Origin: Prorocentrum cordatum
Taxonomy: Eukaryota > Sar > Dinophyceae > Prorocentrales > Prorocentraceae
DNA length: 64,000 nucleotides
Assembly (NCBI GenBank): GCA_963575745.1
Contig: CAUYUJ010019105.1
Span: forward strand, 1 to 64,000
Reading direction: 5' to 3'
Part shown: positions 31,960 through 42,124 of the stretch, in pieces
Numbering within the stretch: position 1 is the stretch's first letter
Layout: every line of letters begins with the position of its first letter
Made by a program: the position numbers and the translations under genes
The notes under the pieces: generated by a model
Told to the model about the DNA's origin: nothing
The model's input: the letters and a program-made list of their open reading frames with translations, nothing else
The model's database searches: none

Positions 31960-32180
31960 AAAACACACACAAACCAAACAAGGGCGACAAGTGTCACCCA
32001 CGAAACCGCGGGAGAAAAGCCACTGGTGAATTTGGGATTCTGGAGCCAACAGAAGGCCATTCAGTCTCACAGACACAACGGGTGACACGTGTCACCCCCG
32101 AAACCGCTGGAGGCAAACGACTTGTAAATTCTGGATTCTGGGAGCCAACAGAAGGCCATTCAGCCTCACACCGCGCGCGA
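31960..32180 (+). repeat. Tandem GTGACACGTGTCACC repeat, site 2
   Basis: Three units about 80 bp apart with GTGTCACCC, GGGAGCCAACAGAAGGCCAT and TCAGYCTCACA. Related to 30160-30400. Confidence 0.8.
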
Positions 32181-32284
32181 AGAACTGGACGCCACCGCGC
32201 GGCGCGCACGCGCGCGCAGTCGCGCGCGCGTACGTACGTACAGTGTCCCAGTAAGACGATAACGACCTACTCGTCGACAGAAGT

Positions 32285-32500
32285 AGCCTGCACATCTGCA
32301 CGCGTACAGTTCATGCGCATATGCCAATGTATGCGCCTGCGTGCGTGTGTATACACATATATGCATACGACCAGAATGTGAATGTATCAATCGCCACCGT
32401 TCGGTCTCCGTGGAATATGTTCCAGGGGGCAATTTTAGAAATACCAGGCGAATTAATGGCAGTCGGGATCCGGGAGGGGGAGGGGGGGTCATCATCTTTT
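32285..32500 (+). repeat. Dispersed repeat N, copy 2
   Basis: Same ordered blocks as 17365-17600, including GTTCGGTCTCCGTGGAATAT and CAGTCGGGATCCGGGAGG. Confidence 0.75.
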
Positions 32501-32514
32501 GAACAGATTTTGGA

Positions 32515-32692
32515 CAATAAAGAGTCGGGGGCGTGTAGGAGGAGGGTGCGCAAATCATGGCCCAGGGGGGGGGGCCGGGAAAATATTGAAATGATAAGAG
32601 GCGCCAGAAAATCTGGGGAGATCTTGTGGCCCCCGCCATGAGATCCACCCCCCCTAGTCGTCCCCCCCCCCCCCTCTTGGCCGCCCTCGATA
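32515..32692. mobile_element. Family F element, diverged copy
   Basis: CAAATCATGGCCC, ATAAGAGGCGCCAGAAAATC, TGTGGCCCCCGCCATGAGAT and CCCCCCCTCTTGGCCGCCCT follow the F order. Confidence 0.65.
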
Positions 32693-32831
32693 GAGAAGAT
32701 GACCTGAGGGGCCCGGGGGACAAAACGTCGGTCACACGCTGCACCTTCCCTGGCTCGGGCATAACACTCGCCCTTGGGCCCAGAGCTCCCCGGCGTCCCC
32801 CCCCCCCCCCCCCCGGGGCCCCGGGGGCCCC

Positions 32832-32872
32832 GGGGAGGAGGAGGAGGAGGAGGAGGAGGAGGAGGAGGGACC
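32832..32872 (+). repeat. (GAG)n array
   Basis: GAG triplets after a C/G-homopolymer patch at 32800-32830. Confidence 0.9.
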
Positions 32873-32923
32873 CCGTCGCGGGACCAGATATTCATCCCGA
32901 GTCGTGTTTGTCCCTGCCATCAG

Positions 32924-33067
32924 GTCGGGCATGTTCTCCTACAGGCGGATGTTGGAAGACAACTAGAGCGTAGCCAAACACACCCAACAATAGTCAGAAG
33001 GAGCACGACAGATCGTGAACCCTTCTACTACTGTTGACTACCTTTCTTGTAGAGGGACACGCCCGAC
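32924..33067. mobile_element. Family B element, copy 4
   Basis: GTCGGGCATGTTCTCCTACA and TTGTAGAGGGACACGCCCGA ends; CCCTGCCATC on the left and CCCTCGCCATC on the right look like a slightly worn target duplication. Left border CAG|GTCGGGC. Confidence 0.85.
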
Positions 33068-33187
33068 TTTCCCTCGCCATCCTGCTGTGAACTGGGCCTT
33101 CACTCTGAACCCGCGGCGCCGCGCCCCACCTCCTCTCCTCTCGCCCTCCCCCCCCACCTCCCATCCCTGTTCGCCATCCGCTTCCGT

Positions 33188-33345
33188 TTTTCCCATCGTA
33201 CTTGAGGACCACGTCCCATACGTAAATCCGAGCACCCGGACACGTATCGAGGCAGTATCGAACGAGCATCGCCTCCCAGGGCCCAACGCGCGAACACCCT
33301 CCGGCCTCGGTGCGTTCTTACTGAACACAATCCTGCCTGGCGATC
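33188..33345 (+). repeat. Dispersed repeat U, copy 1
   Basis: CCCATCGTACTTGAGGACCA, CCGAGCACCCGGA, GAACACCCTCCGGCCTCG and CTGGCGATC match 61139-61305 in order. Confidence 0.65.
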
Positions 33346-33419
33346 CATGGGACGCACGGGGACATACTAACACCATATGTCCTCCTTGGAGGCGCGAGTC
33401 CGGCCCGAACATCAGTATA

Positions 33420-33597
33420 CTCCAGATTCCGTAATAAAAGGGAGGGGGTCTGGACCCTCCAAGACAAGCCATCTCAGACCTCCCCCGTGGGAGAACCCTC
33501 CAAAACATCGTCCCCAGACCCCCCAGGCCCTCCAAGATAGCCTGGAAGAGACCCCCCCCGAAATGAGACCCCCCTCCCTTTATTACGAAATCTGGAG
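33420..33597. mobile_element. Family T element, TA-flanked
   Basis: 178 bp with TIRs CTCCAGATTCCGTAATAAAA and CTCCAGATTTCGTAATAAAG (reverse complement), extending into GGGAGGGGG. TA lies on both sides (33418-33419 and 33598-33599), as in Stowaway/mariner-type elements. Non-coding, one copy here. Confidence 0.75.
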
Positions 33598-33925
33598 TAC
33601 CCATCTTGTAGTATATCCTTTCCCGAGCGGTGTGGCCAGAAGGCGCCCGCCACGACGCACATACTATGAGATCTCTCGGTGCGCGCGTCGCCCCTGAGGG
33701 GGGGGGGGGGGGACGCACACATAGTAGAAGTGTGTCGGGGTGACGCCGACCTAAAGCCCAAAGGGGGGGGGCGTCCGCATGCGGCCGTCCTACCGCGGAC
33801 CTCCCAATACTGGAGACAGCTGAGGTGCCTGAGCTGGTCGGGACCCCAGGAAGTCCGCCGGGCTAGGGGTGATGAGGCCGAGCAATCAGCATCTGCCCCG
33901 AGACCCCTCCCGAGGCCCACCGCTG

Positions 33926-34050
33926 GCCATCGCTCGGACGTCCATTCCCTGTGCTTTTTTCGATGTCGTGCGTGGTTTTTTCGCCAAATGATCCAAGATG
34001 CTCCTCGATGGTCCTCGCCGACAGAAAAATGCACACGTCCGAGCGATGCC
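33926..34050. mobile_element. Family A element, copy 1
   Basis: Starts GCCATCGCTCGGACGTCCAT and ends with the inverted ACGTCCGAGCGATGCC. Conserved inside: GTGCTTTTTTCG, TCGTGCG, GATGCTCCTCGATGGTCCTC and GAAAAATGCACACGTCC. Confidence 0.85.
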
Positions 34051-34179
34051 AAGCACCGGGTGCAATTTTCCACGCCCGGATCTGTCTCTCACGGTCCCAG
34101 GGCGCGCCAGCGGCCCCTGTCTATAGGAAGGCCGAGGAAGGCAAGACGACGCCCCGAACCCGGGGCCCCTCGCACCTCG

Positions 34180-34330
34180 AGGAGGAGGAGGAGGAGGAGG
34201 AGGAGGAGGGAGGAGGAGGAAAGAAGGAGGAGGAGCCGGAGGAGGAGGAGGAGGAAAGAAGAAGGAGGATGGAGGAGGAGGAGGAGGGAGGAGGGGAGGA
34301 GGAGGAGGAGGAGGAGGAGGAGGAAAGAAG
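34180..34330 (+). repeat. (GAG)n array
   Basis: GAG/GGA triplets with AAG breaks, facing a CTC array at 34455 on the same strand. Confidence 0.95.
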
Positions 34331-34454
34331 GAAGAGGCCCCTCCGCTCCTGCTGGCCAGAGCCGGTGCAGGGGCCACCTCCGGCCCCGAGCCGGCTCCAG
34401 CGTGGATCCCCATGCTGCCAGCCAAGTCGGCAGGCATCGGCAGGCTGGCACGGC
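34331..34454. other. Spacer between complementary GAG and CTC arrays
   Basis: Short non-repetitive spacer. The flanking arrays are reverse complements, so the region could fold into a very long hairpin. No gene is identified. Confidence 0.5.
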
Positions 34455-34765
34455 CTCCTCCTCCTCCTCCTCCCCTCCTACTCCCCCTCCTCCCTCCTCC
34501 TCCTCCTTCCTCCTTCTCCTCCTCCCTCCTCCTCCTCCTCCTCCTCCTCCTCCTCCTCCTCCTCTCCTCTCCTCCTCCTCCTCCTCCTCCCTCCTCCCTC
34601 CTCCTCCTCCCTCTCCTCCTCCTCCTCCTTCCTCCCTCCTCCTCCTCCTCCTCTCCTCCTCCTCCTCCTCCCTCCTCCCTCCTCCTCCTCCCTCCTCCCT
34701 CCTCCTCCTCCCTCCTCCCTCCTCCTTCCTCCTCCTCCTCCTCGTCCTCCTCCTCCTCCTCCTCC
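34455..34765 (+). repeat. (CTC)n array
   Basis: Over 300 bp of CTC/TCC triplets. Confidence 0.97.
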
Positions 34766-34894
34766 AGCCGAGATCCGAGTCGGGATCCAGAGTCGAATCG
34801 AAACAGGAACTCTTCGAGACCCGAGCGAGTCGGGTGGGATATCGAGAGATGAACCCTGAAAGTGAGCATGTCTTCGTACGCGGCGATGACGGGC

Positions 34895-35285
34895 GTCATG
34901 GTCGGGGAGACGTAGAACCTGGGTACGAGGGACTCGGGTTGGCCTAACGGGGCCATCATGAAAATGACGAGACCTAATCTGAAAGTTGACGCGAACTCCC
35001 ACTGCAAACCTCGCGCGGACCCTGGGCCGTCAAAATCCAGGTCCGGGCCCGTCAAATAGAGAAGGCGAACCCGAATTCTGGCGTACAGTCAACCCGTTTT
35101 ATAAGGATGCGCGGTAAGGATGCAAAGACCTTGGAGGGCCAAGTTGACGTTTCTCGAACGAGGCTGGCCAGCGAAAGCCGCTAAGGATGGGCCGAAGTGG
35201 CAAGGATGGCAAGGGTACCATTGGGAAGTTTACCCATTCCTACTACGCGGGTTGGCTGTACTCGAGTCTTACGTTTCGCCGACGT
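34895..35285. repeat. Dispersed repeat R, copy 2, split by family Q
   Basis: Matches R copy 1 in order. In place of the CTC expansion it has CCACTGCAAACCTCGCGCGG. It is interrupted by Q copy 2 at GGCGTA, resuming TACTCGAGTCTT. Confidence 0.8.
35086..35258. mobile_element. Family Q mariner-like element, copy 2
   Basis: 173 bp, the same length as copy 1: starts CAGTCAACCCG, ends GGGTTGGCTG, TA at 35084-35085 and 35259-35260. Inside are GCGCGGTAAGGATGCAAAGA, CTTGGAGGGCCA and GGCTGGCCAGCGAA. R copy 1 supplies the empty site GGCGTGCTCGAGTCTT. Confidence 0.88.
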
Positions 35286-35289
35286 GGGG

Positions 35290-35560
35290 GGGCGGGAGGG
35301 GAACAGGGGGCGGGGGGAGCACAACGCAACGCCCCCCGCCCTGCCCTCCTTCTCGCCTCGCCCCCTCCTCGCCCCCACCTCTCCTCCTCGCCCCCATCTC
35401 CTCGATTCCCCCCATCTCGGTTCCCCCCCTCCTGGCCCTCCCCCCTCCTCGCCCCCCCTCCTCTCCGCACCCCCCCCCCTCCTCGCCCCCCCCTCCTCCT
35501 CCTCCTCGCCCCCTCCTCGCCTGGCCCGCCCCCCGAGGGGGGAGCCTCGCGAGGGCGGCG
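35290..35560 (+). repeat. C-rich CCCCTCCTCGCC low-complexity region
   Basis: Degenerate CCTCCTCGCCCCC units. Pro/Ser/Arg-rich open frames across it are compositional. Confidence 0.85.
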
Positions 35561-35689
35561 CTGCGTCGTGATGGGGGGGGTGGCAGCGCTGCGCTCTGGG
35601 GGGCGGCGCCGCGCCGTGGCGGGGGGAGGGGAGGGCGGGGCCGCACGCGCCGTCGTGGCCCGGAGGGGTCAACGAAAAAACACTCTCTG

Positions 35690-35850
35690 ACGTGGCCTCC
35701 CCCGTGGCCACCAGCTGCCCCTCGTCGCCGCAGGGCGAGCGCGGCGCGGCCGCGGGCGCGCCCGCGGGGGCGGCGGCCCGCAGCCGCTGCGCCCGCGCGC
35801 GCTCGGCGTGCACGGCCTGCTCGAGCTGCGACGCCTCCACGGCCCTGGGG
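35690..35850 (-). pseudogene. Coding-like coiled-coil fragment beside the GAC array
   Basis: The minus strand reads VEASQLEQAVHAERARAQRL, then APRSPCGDEGQLVATGEATS ending ESVFSL, immediately after the array. Helix-forming, acidic and basic balanced; no family recognised. Confidence 0.3.
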
Positions 35851-35859
35851 GCGGCGGCG

Positions 35860-36255
35860 GGGACGACGACGGCAGCGACGACGAAAACGACGACGACGAC
35901 GACGACGGCGACGACACCGGCGAGGACGGCAAGGACGAGGACGACGACGACGACGGCCACGACGACGTCGACGAGGACGACGACGACGGCGGCGACGGCG
36001 AGGACGACGACGACGGCAACGATGTCGACGACGACGACGACGACGGCGACGATGACGGCCAAGACGACGACGACGACGATGGCGACGATGACAACGACGA
36101 CGACGACGACGACGGCGGCGGCGACGACGACGACGACGACCACGACGACGGCGACGACGACCACGACGACGACGGCGACGGCGAGGACGACGGACGACGA
36201 CGACGGCGGCGGGAACGGCGACGACGACGATGACGGCGACGACGACGACGACGAC

Positions 36256-36300
<45 letters not shown>

Positions 36301-36321
36301 AGCGACGACGACGACGGCGAA

Positions 36322-36352
<31 letters not shown>

Positions 36353-36356
36353 GCGT

Positions 36357-36395
<39 letters not shown>

Positions 36396-36995
36396 CGATG
36401 ACGACGACGACGACGACGACGACGGCGACGGCGACGACGGCGACGGCCACGTTGACGACGACGTTGATGACAACGACGACGGCGACGACAGCGACAACGG
36501 CGACGACGACGACGACGCGGACGACGTGGACGACGACGGCGGCGGGGACGGCGACGATGACGACGACGAAGACGGCCAAGACGACGACGACGACGACGAC
36601 GAGGGCGACGACGACGACGGCAACGACGGCGACGACAAAGACGACGGCGGCGACGACGACGAAAACAGCGGCGACGACGGCGGCGACGACGATGACGACG
36701 GCGACGACGACGACGGCGACGAGGACGGCGACGACCAAGATTGACGGCCACGACGACGATGACAACGAGGACGACGACGGCGACGCTGCCTGCGACGACG
36801 ACGACGACGACGACGAACTCGCGGACGACGACGACGACGACGACGGCCGACGACGGCGACGACGTCGGCCGCGACGACGAGGACGAGGACGATGACAAGT
36901 ACAACGACGAGACGACGAACACGACGACGACGGCCCCGACGACGTCGACGACGACGACGACGACGGCCACGACGACGACGACGCCGACGGGATAA
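35860..36995 (+). repeat. 1.1-kb (GAC)n-rich triplet region
   Basis: Nearly every triplet is GAC, GGC, GAT or a one-base change of these. Frames on the plus strand give poly-Asp or poly-Thr, on the minus strand Val/Ser/Arg runs. Triplet phase stays the same over long stretches, keeping several frames open. It is the largest microsatellite in the window. Confidence 0.97.
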
Positions 36996-37034
36996 CCGCA
37001 GAGGAGATCGGCAAAAAGAAGAGCCCCCCAGTGA

Positions 37035-37270
37035 CCCCCTAGGCGTCACCAAGAGGCCCCAGGAGTCTTGCAAGAGGTGCCCGCGAGGCCCTCAACAAGC
37101 CAATCAAATGCCCCCCAATAGCCCTCGAAGAGGCCCCTGAGAGGCATTCCGGGAAATCCCCGCGTATCCCCGAAGCTTCTGACCCACAGGCCAGGCATGG
37201 TGGCACGACTCATTGACGAATTCAGTGTTGTGGGGATTGGCCTAGTGGCGTAAGCCTCTTGAAGCCCATG
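37035..37270 (+). repeat. Short V array with block O
   Basis: CCAAGAGGCCCCAGGAG units, then CCCACAGGCCAGGCATGGTG, GCACGACTC and TGACGAATTCA as at 12650. No gene in 37270-37500. Confidence 0.75.
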
Positions 37271-37504
37271 GAACATGAGCCAAGAGGGTGAAATGATTGC
37301 AAATGCGACCCGAATCGGTCCCCAAACTTGGGCAGGGACCGACCGTCCCGGCACTCCTATAGGCCTACCACGACATGTTCTTCGAACCCCCAAACAGAGT
37401 CTAAGAACAGGAACAAAGCTCGTAAGACATAAACCCGATGTGTTACAACAAGACATGATCCAAGAACACTTCGTACAGACCACAAACGGTTGTCAGAACT
37501 AGAG

Positions 37505-37726
37505 GACTCCTGGATGGGGTCGGAGTAGATGGGGTCGAAGGATCGCACCGCATCGCCGATACATCGCCGATGTATTAGCGATGCATCGGCGACGTATCGG
37601 GAACGTCGGCGATGCCTCGCTGGCGTCGGCGTGGACAGTCGGACTCCGCATCGAACCGCATCGCCGATGCATCGGCGATGCGGCGCGATCCTCCGACCCC
37701 ATCTACTCCGACCCCATCTAGGAGGC
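37505..37726. mobile_element. Family Y palindromic element, copy 3 (best)
   Basis: Ends CTCCTGGATGGGGTCGGAGT and CTCCTAGATGGGGTCGGAGT (reverse complement), then AGATGGGGTCG and AGGATCGC inverted on both sides. The interior is GATGCATCGGCGATGC-type, with GGCGTGGACAGTCGGACTCC. Confidence 0.85.
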
Positions 37727-37894
37727 CGAGAAGAACATTCCTTGGTGGGCCTATAGGCGAGCCAGGACGCTTCGCCACTGTTTGACAGACACCTCCCCGC
37801 GGTCGAAACTGCCCAAAATTTCTCGAGTCGCGTCCAACCGTGGCGACCAAAGAGGCGCTCTCTCCCCCCGGTGCGGCTACGCGCAGCAGGGGGT

Positions 37895-38140
37895 TCCGGG
37901 GAGGGGGAGGGGGAAGGCTTCTTGGAAGCACCCCTGCTTCTTAGAAGGTTGGGCGTGGCTTAATGGGGGGGTCACAATGGGGGGGTCAGAAAAGGTCCCC
38001 TTTCGTACCCCTTTCGGGCCCCTCCAGAGCCCCAGGGGGCTCGTTTAGGTACCGTTTGGGTACCTTTTCGGACCACGCTCGCCACCCCCCCATTTATGAC
38101 CCCCCCATTACGCGGCGCCCAAGAAGGCGCGAGCCTTGTT
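37895..38140 (-). repeat. Repeat E, reverse copy split by family D
   Basis: AAGGCTTCTTGGAAGCACCC, CTGCTTCTTAGAAGG, then element D, then GAAGGCGCGAGCCTT. Removing D and one GAAGG restores the intact E pattern of 29105. Confidence 0.8.
37949..38122. mobile_element. Family D element, copy 2
   Basis: 174 bp, TTGGGCGTGGCTTAATGGGG ... CCCCCCATTACGCGGCGCCC. GAAGG duplicated (37944-37948 and 38123-38127). Nearly identical to copy 1 at 26961. Confidence 0.9.
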
Positions 38141-38141
38141 C

Positions 38142-38333
38142 GGGCCGGGCGAAAGGGGGGGATAGCAAAGGGGGGGGGGGGGAGAATCAGCTCTCGTAGC
38201 TGATTTTCCCGGCGCCTCCTGGCGCCGGAGGCGGCTATGCATCGAGGAATGGGCCCGGCGGCGGGGCCGAAACCAGCCGCATGCAGCAAATTTCGAAACC
38301 CTCCCTTTCCCTATCCCCCCTTTCGTCCAGCCC
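38142..38333. mobile_element. Family C element, copy 3
   Basis: GGGCCGGGCGAAAGGGGGGG to CCTTTCGTCCAGCCCG, hairpin CCGGCGCCTCCTGGCGCCGG, GCCGAAACCAGCCGCATGCA. CTTGT flanks both sides, a possible worn duplication. Lies between two inverted E copies. Confidence 0.8.
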
Positions 38334-38344
38334 GACTTGTCTGT

Positions 38345-38440
38345 AGATGGAAGGCCGGCGCCTTCTAAGAAGCAGCTTCCGTCTAAGAAGCCCTCCCCCC
38401 CTCCCCCCGATTATCCACCACTGCGTGTGGCCAACCCTTT
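38345..38440 (+). repeat. Repeat E, forward copy
   Basis: AAGGCCGGCGCCTTCTAAGA then CCGTCTAAGAAGCCCTCCCC. Confidence 0.75.
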
Positions 38441-38765
38441 CTCCCCCGCTCTGCTGACCAGAACCAGTGCTGGGCCACTTCAGCCTCCCAGCCATCCCGA
38501 GGTGCAGTCTGTCGTCCCCATGTCGTATGGGGGCCGACAGCTGGGGGGGGGGCATCGGAGGCTGCAGGAACGGGGCCCTGCCTAAGGGCGCCCCGACAGT
38601 GCACGCGAGGTGCTCCCTTCTACACCCGCCCCGTTCCCAGACCCTCGACGACGTGGTGGCTTGACACCGTCGACCACCAGAGGCCTTGACCCCTTCCCGG
38701 AGACCAGCTTCTCATACGGAATCGCCTGGGCGGTCCCGAGGCCCGGCGAGCCCCCCCCCCCCCTG

Positions 38766-38890
38766 GGCATCGCTCGGACGTCCATTCCCTGTGCTTTTTT
38801 CGGTTTCATGCGCAGTTTTTTCGCCAGATGATCAAGGATGCTCCTCGATGGTCCTCGCCGAAGGAAAAATGCACACGTCCGAGAGATGCC
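38766..38890. mobile_element. Family A element, copy 2
   Basis: GGCATCGCTCGGACGTCCAT to CACACGTCCGAGAGATGCC; the same interior as copy 1, at the same 125-bp length. Confidence 0.88.
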
Positions 38891-39147
38891 AAGCCCCTGG
38901 AGACCGCAACTGGTGCAAGACCCTCCGTCGTGATTTTTGTTCTCGGAGCGCGAGGGAGTCTGGGCTTTGTTGCCCCAGCAACCCCCGACCAGGGGGGGGG
39001 GGCTAAGGCAGAGGGGCAGAGCAGCTTCAGAAGGTTCCAGAGGCCCCTCGCCTGCTGCGGAGCTCTCCGCGCAATCTCTCCGAAGACCACGGCGAGGCCA
39101 GGACGGGGGCCAAATCCGAGCGAGGGTCCATCGGGGCCCTCTGAGAC

Positions 39148-39240
39148 CCCGCGGCTCTGGAGGCTGCCTCGGGCGCCGCGGCCTTCTCGGAGAGCGCCCC
39201 GGAACGCCCCGAGAACGCTTCGGGATGCTCTGGAACAGAT
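39148..39240 (+). repeat. Dispersed repeat J, copy 3
   Basis: CTCGGGCGCCGCGGCCTTCT, CGGAGAGCGCC, CCGAGAACGCTTCGG. Confidence 0.7.
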
Positions 39241-39249
39241 CTCCTCGAC

Positions 39250-39392
39250 CTGCTCCTCCTCCTCCTCCTCTTCCTCCTCCTCCTGCTCCTCCTTGTCCTG
39301 CTCCTCCTCCTGCTCCTCCTCCTGCTCCTCCTCCTCCTCCTCCTCCTCCTCCTCCTCCTCCTCCTCCTCCTCCTCCTCCTCCTCCTCCTCTT
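39250..39392 (+). repeat. (CTC)n array with CTG breaks
   Basis: CTCCTCCTGCTCCTC start, then pure CTC. Confidence 0.95.
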
Positions 39393-39721
39393 AAGAGACT
39401 TGCCGCGTCGCAGCGCGGCAGAGGCGGGCCGCATGCGCGCTCGGGCGGGCCGGGACACGGCAGGCGCTAACCGCCCGGCAGCAGGGGGAGGGCGGGAGGG
39501 GGGCGCGGGCGGGCGGCCGCGGAGGAGGGGGGAGAGAAAGGGTGGGATCGGAGGGCACTCGCAGGGCGAGCTCCTCCGACGACGCACGGAGGCCTCTGAG
39601 AGGCCAGAGGCTTCGGAGCAGCCCCGCCGCCTTCTGAAAAGGCTCGCCTCCTCGCCCCCCCCTCCCAGAACCCCCACGTTGTGGTTCTGTTCATGCACAG
39701 CGTGGGCCCTACGCTCAGAGG

Positions 39722-39835
39722 GCTGGACCCCCTGCCCGGGACCGGGTTTGCATCCTGACTCGTGTTGCTGACGGTCCTGGCCCGGGGTGCAGGCCCCTGG
39801 AGGCCGAAAGCTGTCAAACACCTTCCGCCGATAGT
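39722..39835 (+). repeat. Dispersed repeat L, third copy
   Basis: TGGACCCCCTGCCCGGGACC, GCATCCTGA, GGAGGCCGAAAGCTGTCAAA and CACCTTCCGCCGAT align with 18680-18795. 39392-39722 has no recognisable gene. Confidence 0.5.
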
Positions 39836-40014
39836 TTGTTTCTGTCTTCACAACGAGATGAGGTGGAGGCCTACTTGCCCAAGCCTGCAGTAAGACACCC
39901 TCCAGGGCCGAGGCCGAGTGCGGAGAGCGCGGCCGCGGCAGGCTCAGTCAGCAGCGACTCGGCAAGTCGGACCGAACCGAAATATGCATCGGATCGGGCT
40001 GCATCGGCACGGAG

Positions 40015-40110
40015 GAGGCCACCAAGAGGCCCCCCAGAGGCTCCCACGAGACCCCTAAAATCCACCCCCAGAGACCCCCGATGGCATTCCCAAGAGACCC
40101 GAAGAAGCAT
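40015..40110 (+). repeat. Short V array
   Basis: CCACCAAGAGGCCCCCCAGA and CCCACGAGACCCC units. Confidence 0.7.
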
Positions 40111-40204
40111 CCCTGAGGACTCTGGCCCACGTCAGCGTCGTCGTCGTCGCCGCCGCCGCGTCGGTGTCGTCCCCCTGCAGGGGCGGCGGCACCGGCCGTA
40201 AGGC

Positions 40205-40359
40205 TAGGTCGGGCATGTCCCCCTACAGACGATCTCCGGCGAAAATTAAATAATAGTCCTAACATGCTAAAAAAACAAAAAATGGTATGGAAATCGTCCA
40301 CAGGCTACTTCAACACTATTTTTGAATGTTCCTCCCGTAGAGAGACAGAACCGGCTTGA
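40205..40359. mobile_element. Family B element, copy 5, 9-bp duplication
   Basis: TAGGTCGGGCATGTCCCCCT to TCCCGTAGAGAGACAGAACC, ending GGCTTGA. CCGTAAGGC is perfectly duplicated (40196-40204 and 40360-40368). Left border TAG|GTCGGGC. Confidence 0.9.
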
Positions 40360-40429
40360 CCGTAAGGCCTTCGCAATCGGAAGATCACCCCCGCGAATCG
40401 GCGACGGCCGACCTGGACCGTGACCAAGA

Positions 40430-40545
40430 TCGGAGGAGGAGGAGGAGGAGGCGGAGGAGGAGCAGTGTGGAGGAGGAGGAGGAGGAGGAGGAGGAGGAGG
40501 AGCAGTGTGGAGGAGGAGGAGGAGGGGGAGGAGGAGGAGGATCCT
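40430..40545 (+). repeat. (GGA)n arrays with two AGCAGTGTGGAGG links
   Basis: GAG triplets interrupted twice by GAGCAGTGTGGAGG, so the block itself is duplicated. Confidence 0.9.
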
Positions 40546-40720
40546 GCAAGATTGAGCCCCGATGTGCATCGGATCGGGCTGCGCTGGCACGGCATCGACA
40601 TGCGCATCGGATCGGCCGCATCAGAGTGCACAAAAAAGCAGCACCCTACAGGCATCGGGCCGCCTCGGATCGCCGAGACGTCGGCATTTCGACTCGGACT
40701 GGGTCGGCCCGAACTGGAAG

Positions 40721-40873
40721 GTCGGGCGAGTCCTCCTACAGGTGGATTTTGAACGACAAATCTGACATATTCCGAAATACGCCAACATAGCCAACAAAAA
40801 TACTCACACAATTGTCCCCATGCTATTTTTTGACTAGTTTTGAATTTTCCTCCTGTAGAGGGACATGCCCGAC
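40721..40873. mobile_element. Family B element, copy 6
   Basis: GTCGGGCGAGTCCTCCTACA to CTGTAGAGGGACATGCCCGA, then CTTAG. Left border AAG|GTCGGGC. GAACT lies just outside both ends. Confidence 0.88.
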
Positions 40874-41079
40874 TTAGAACTTGTATCGAATCGGATCGGC
40901 CAAATCAACATGGCGGTCCCCAGACCCCTCCTGGGGTCCATCTGGTGCAATTTGCTTCACGCTGGATCCTTTCTTCACGGCAGCGGGGCCCGAAAACGGC
41001 CCCCGAACGGACCCCCGAGGCCAGAAAAAGGTAAACTCCTGAACCCAGAACCTCAAACCTGCCCGCCCCTCCTGCTCGC

Positions 41080-41145
41080 CTGGGCCAGTGCTGGACCACC
41101 TCAGTGCTGGGCCAACTCAGACCTCCAGACGGCTCCAAGGTGGAG
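41080..41145 (+). repeat. Short repeat K
   Basis: CCAGTGCTGGACCACCTCAG, CAGTGCTGGGCCAACTCAG and ACCTCCAG resemble 38460-38510 (CCAGTGCTGGGCCACTTCAG). Confidence 0.5.
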
Positions 41146-41369
41146 GCGTACACGTTGGTTGGGAGAATTCGGTAAAATCATGGCGCAGGAAGACGGATGA
41201 AGCAAATTTGTGCTCAGGCACTCCTCCCAGAGAATACCAAATCACAGCACAGGCACTTCGACTCTTGAGGTAGGAAGGCGCTTGACGTAGATTGGGACCT
41301 GGGAGTCCACAAGTACCTACTTTCAACGACCGACGTTCAGCTAAGCCTGAAGCACAGTAGAAGCTCGAC

Positions 41370-41545
41370 CAAAAGAAACCTTCCACAAGAAACCACACCC
41401 TGAGACCCTGGGACGTCCTCTGATGGTTTCGGTGTGGGCAAGTCACGCTTTCCATTGCCAAACCATCCAAGCCCAAGAAACCCAGGGCACCCTGGAGGCC
41501 AGCAGGGTGTTTCTTGGCATGGGTTGCCACTGTAAAAACAAACTC
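41370..41545 (+). repeat. Dispersed repeat Z, copy 2
   Basis: AAGAAACCTTCCACAAGAAA, GTCACGCTTTCCATTG, AAACCCAGGGCACC and CTGGAGGCCAGCAGGGTGTT match 26275-26440. Confidence 0.75.
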
Positions 41546-41689
41546 CGCCACAACCCTGCACCCTGCTTTCTGAACCACTTTTCAAGCCGGATCGACCGGT
41601 GAGCGTTCTGGGGCCCGATGCCTGGCGGCAACGCCAAACTCGAAACGATTGCGACGCGAGGTCGGGCGCGTCTTTGCCCCGACGAGGGG

Positions 41690-42004
41690 AGGAGGAGGAG
41701 GAGGAGGAGGAGGAGGAGGAGGAGGAGGAGGAGGAGGATGGGGGCTAGGAGGAGGGCTAGGAGGAGGAGGAGGAGGAGGAGGAGGAGGAGGAGGAGGAGG
41801 AAGGAAGAGGAAGGAATAGGGAGAGGAGGAGGATGAGGAGGATAAGGAGGAGGATGAGGAGGAGGAGGAGGAAAAAGCGACGAGGAGTGACAGGAGGAAG
41901 CGAGCAGGAGGAGGTGGAGGAGGAGGAGGAGGAGAAAGAGGAGGACGACGACGAGGAGGATGAGGATGAGGATGAGGATGAGGATGAGGATGAGGATGAG
42001 GATG

Positions 42005-42080
<76 letters not shown>

Positions 42081-42108
42081 CGAGGAGGAGGAGGAGGAGC
42101 AGGATGTG
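41690..42108 (+). repeat. (GAG)n then (GAT)n array
   Basis: GAG triplets to about 41960, GATGAG hexamers to 42005, pure GAT to 42080, then GAG. A graded change of unit suggests stepwise mutation and spread. Confidence 0.97.
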
Positions 42109-42124
42109 CTTCTTGGCATGGGCT

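Noticed and set aside
35181-37073. Very long minus-strand frames over the triplet region
   Set aside because: They arise because the repeat unit is three bases; residues are Ser/Pro, Val or Arg runs set by the repeat, not by a protein family.
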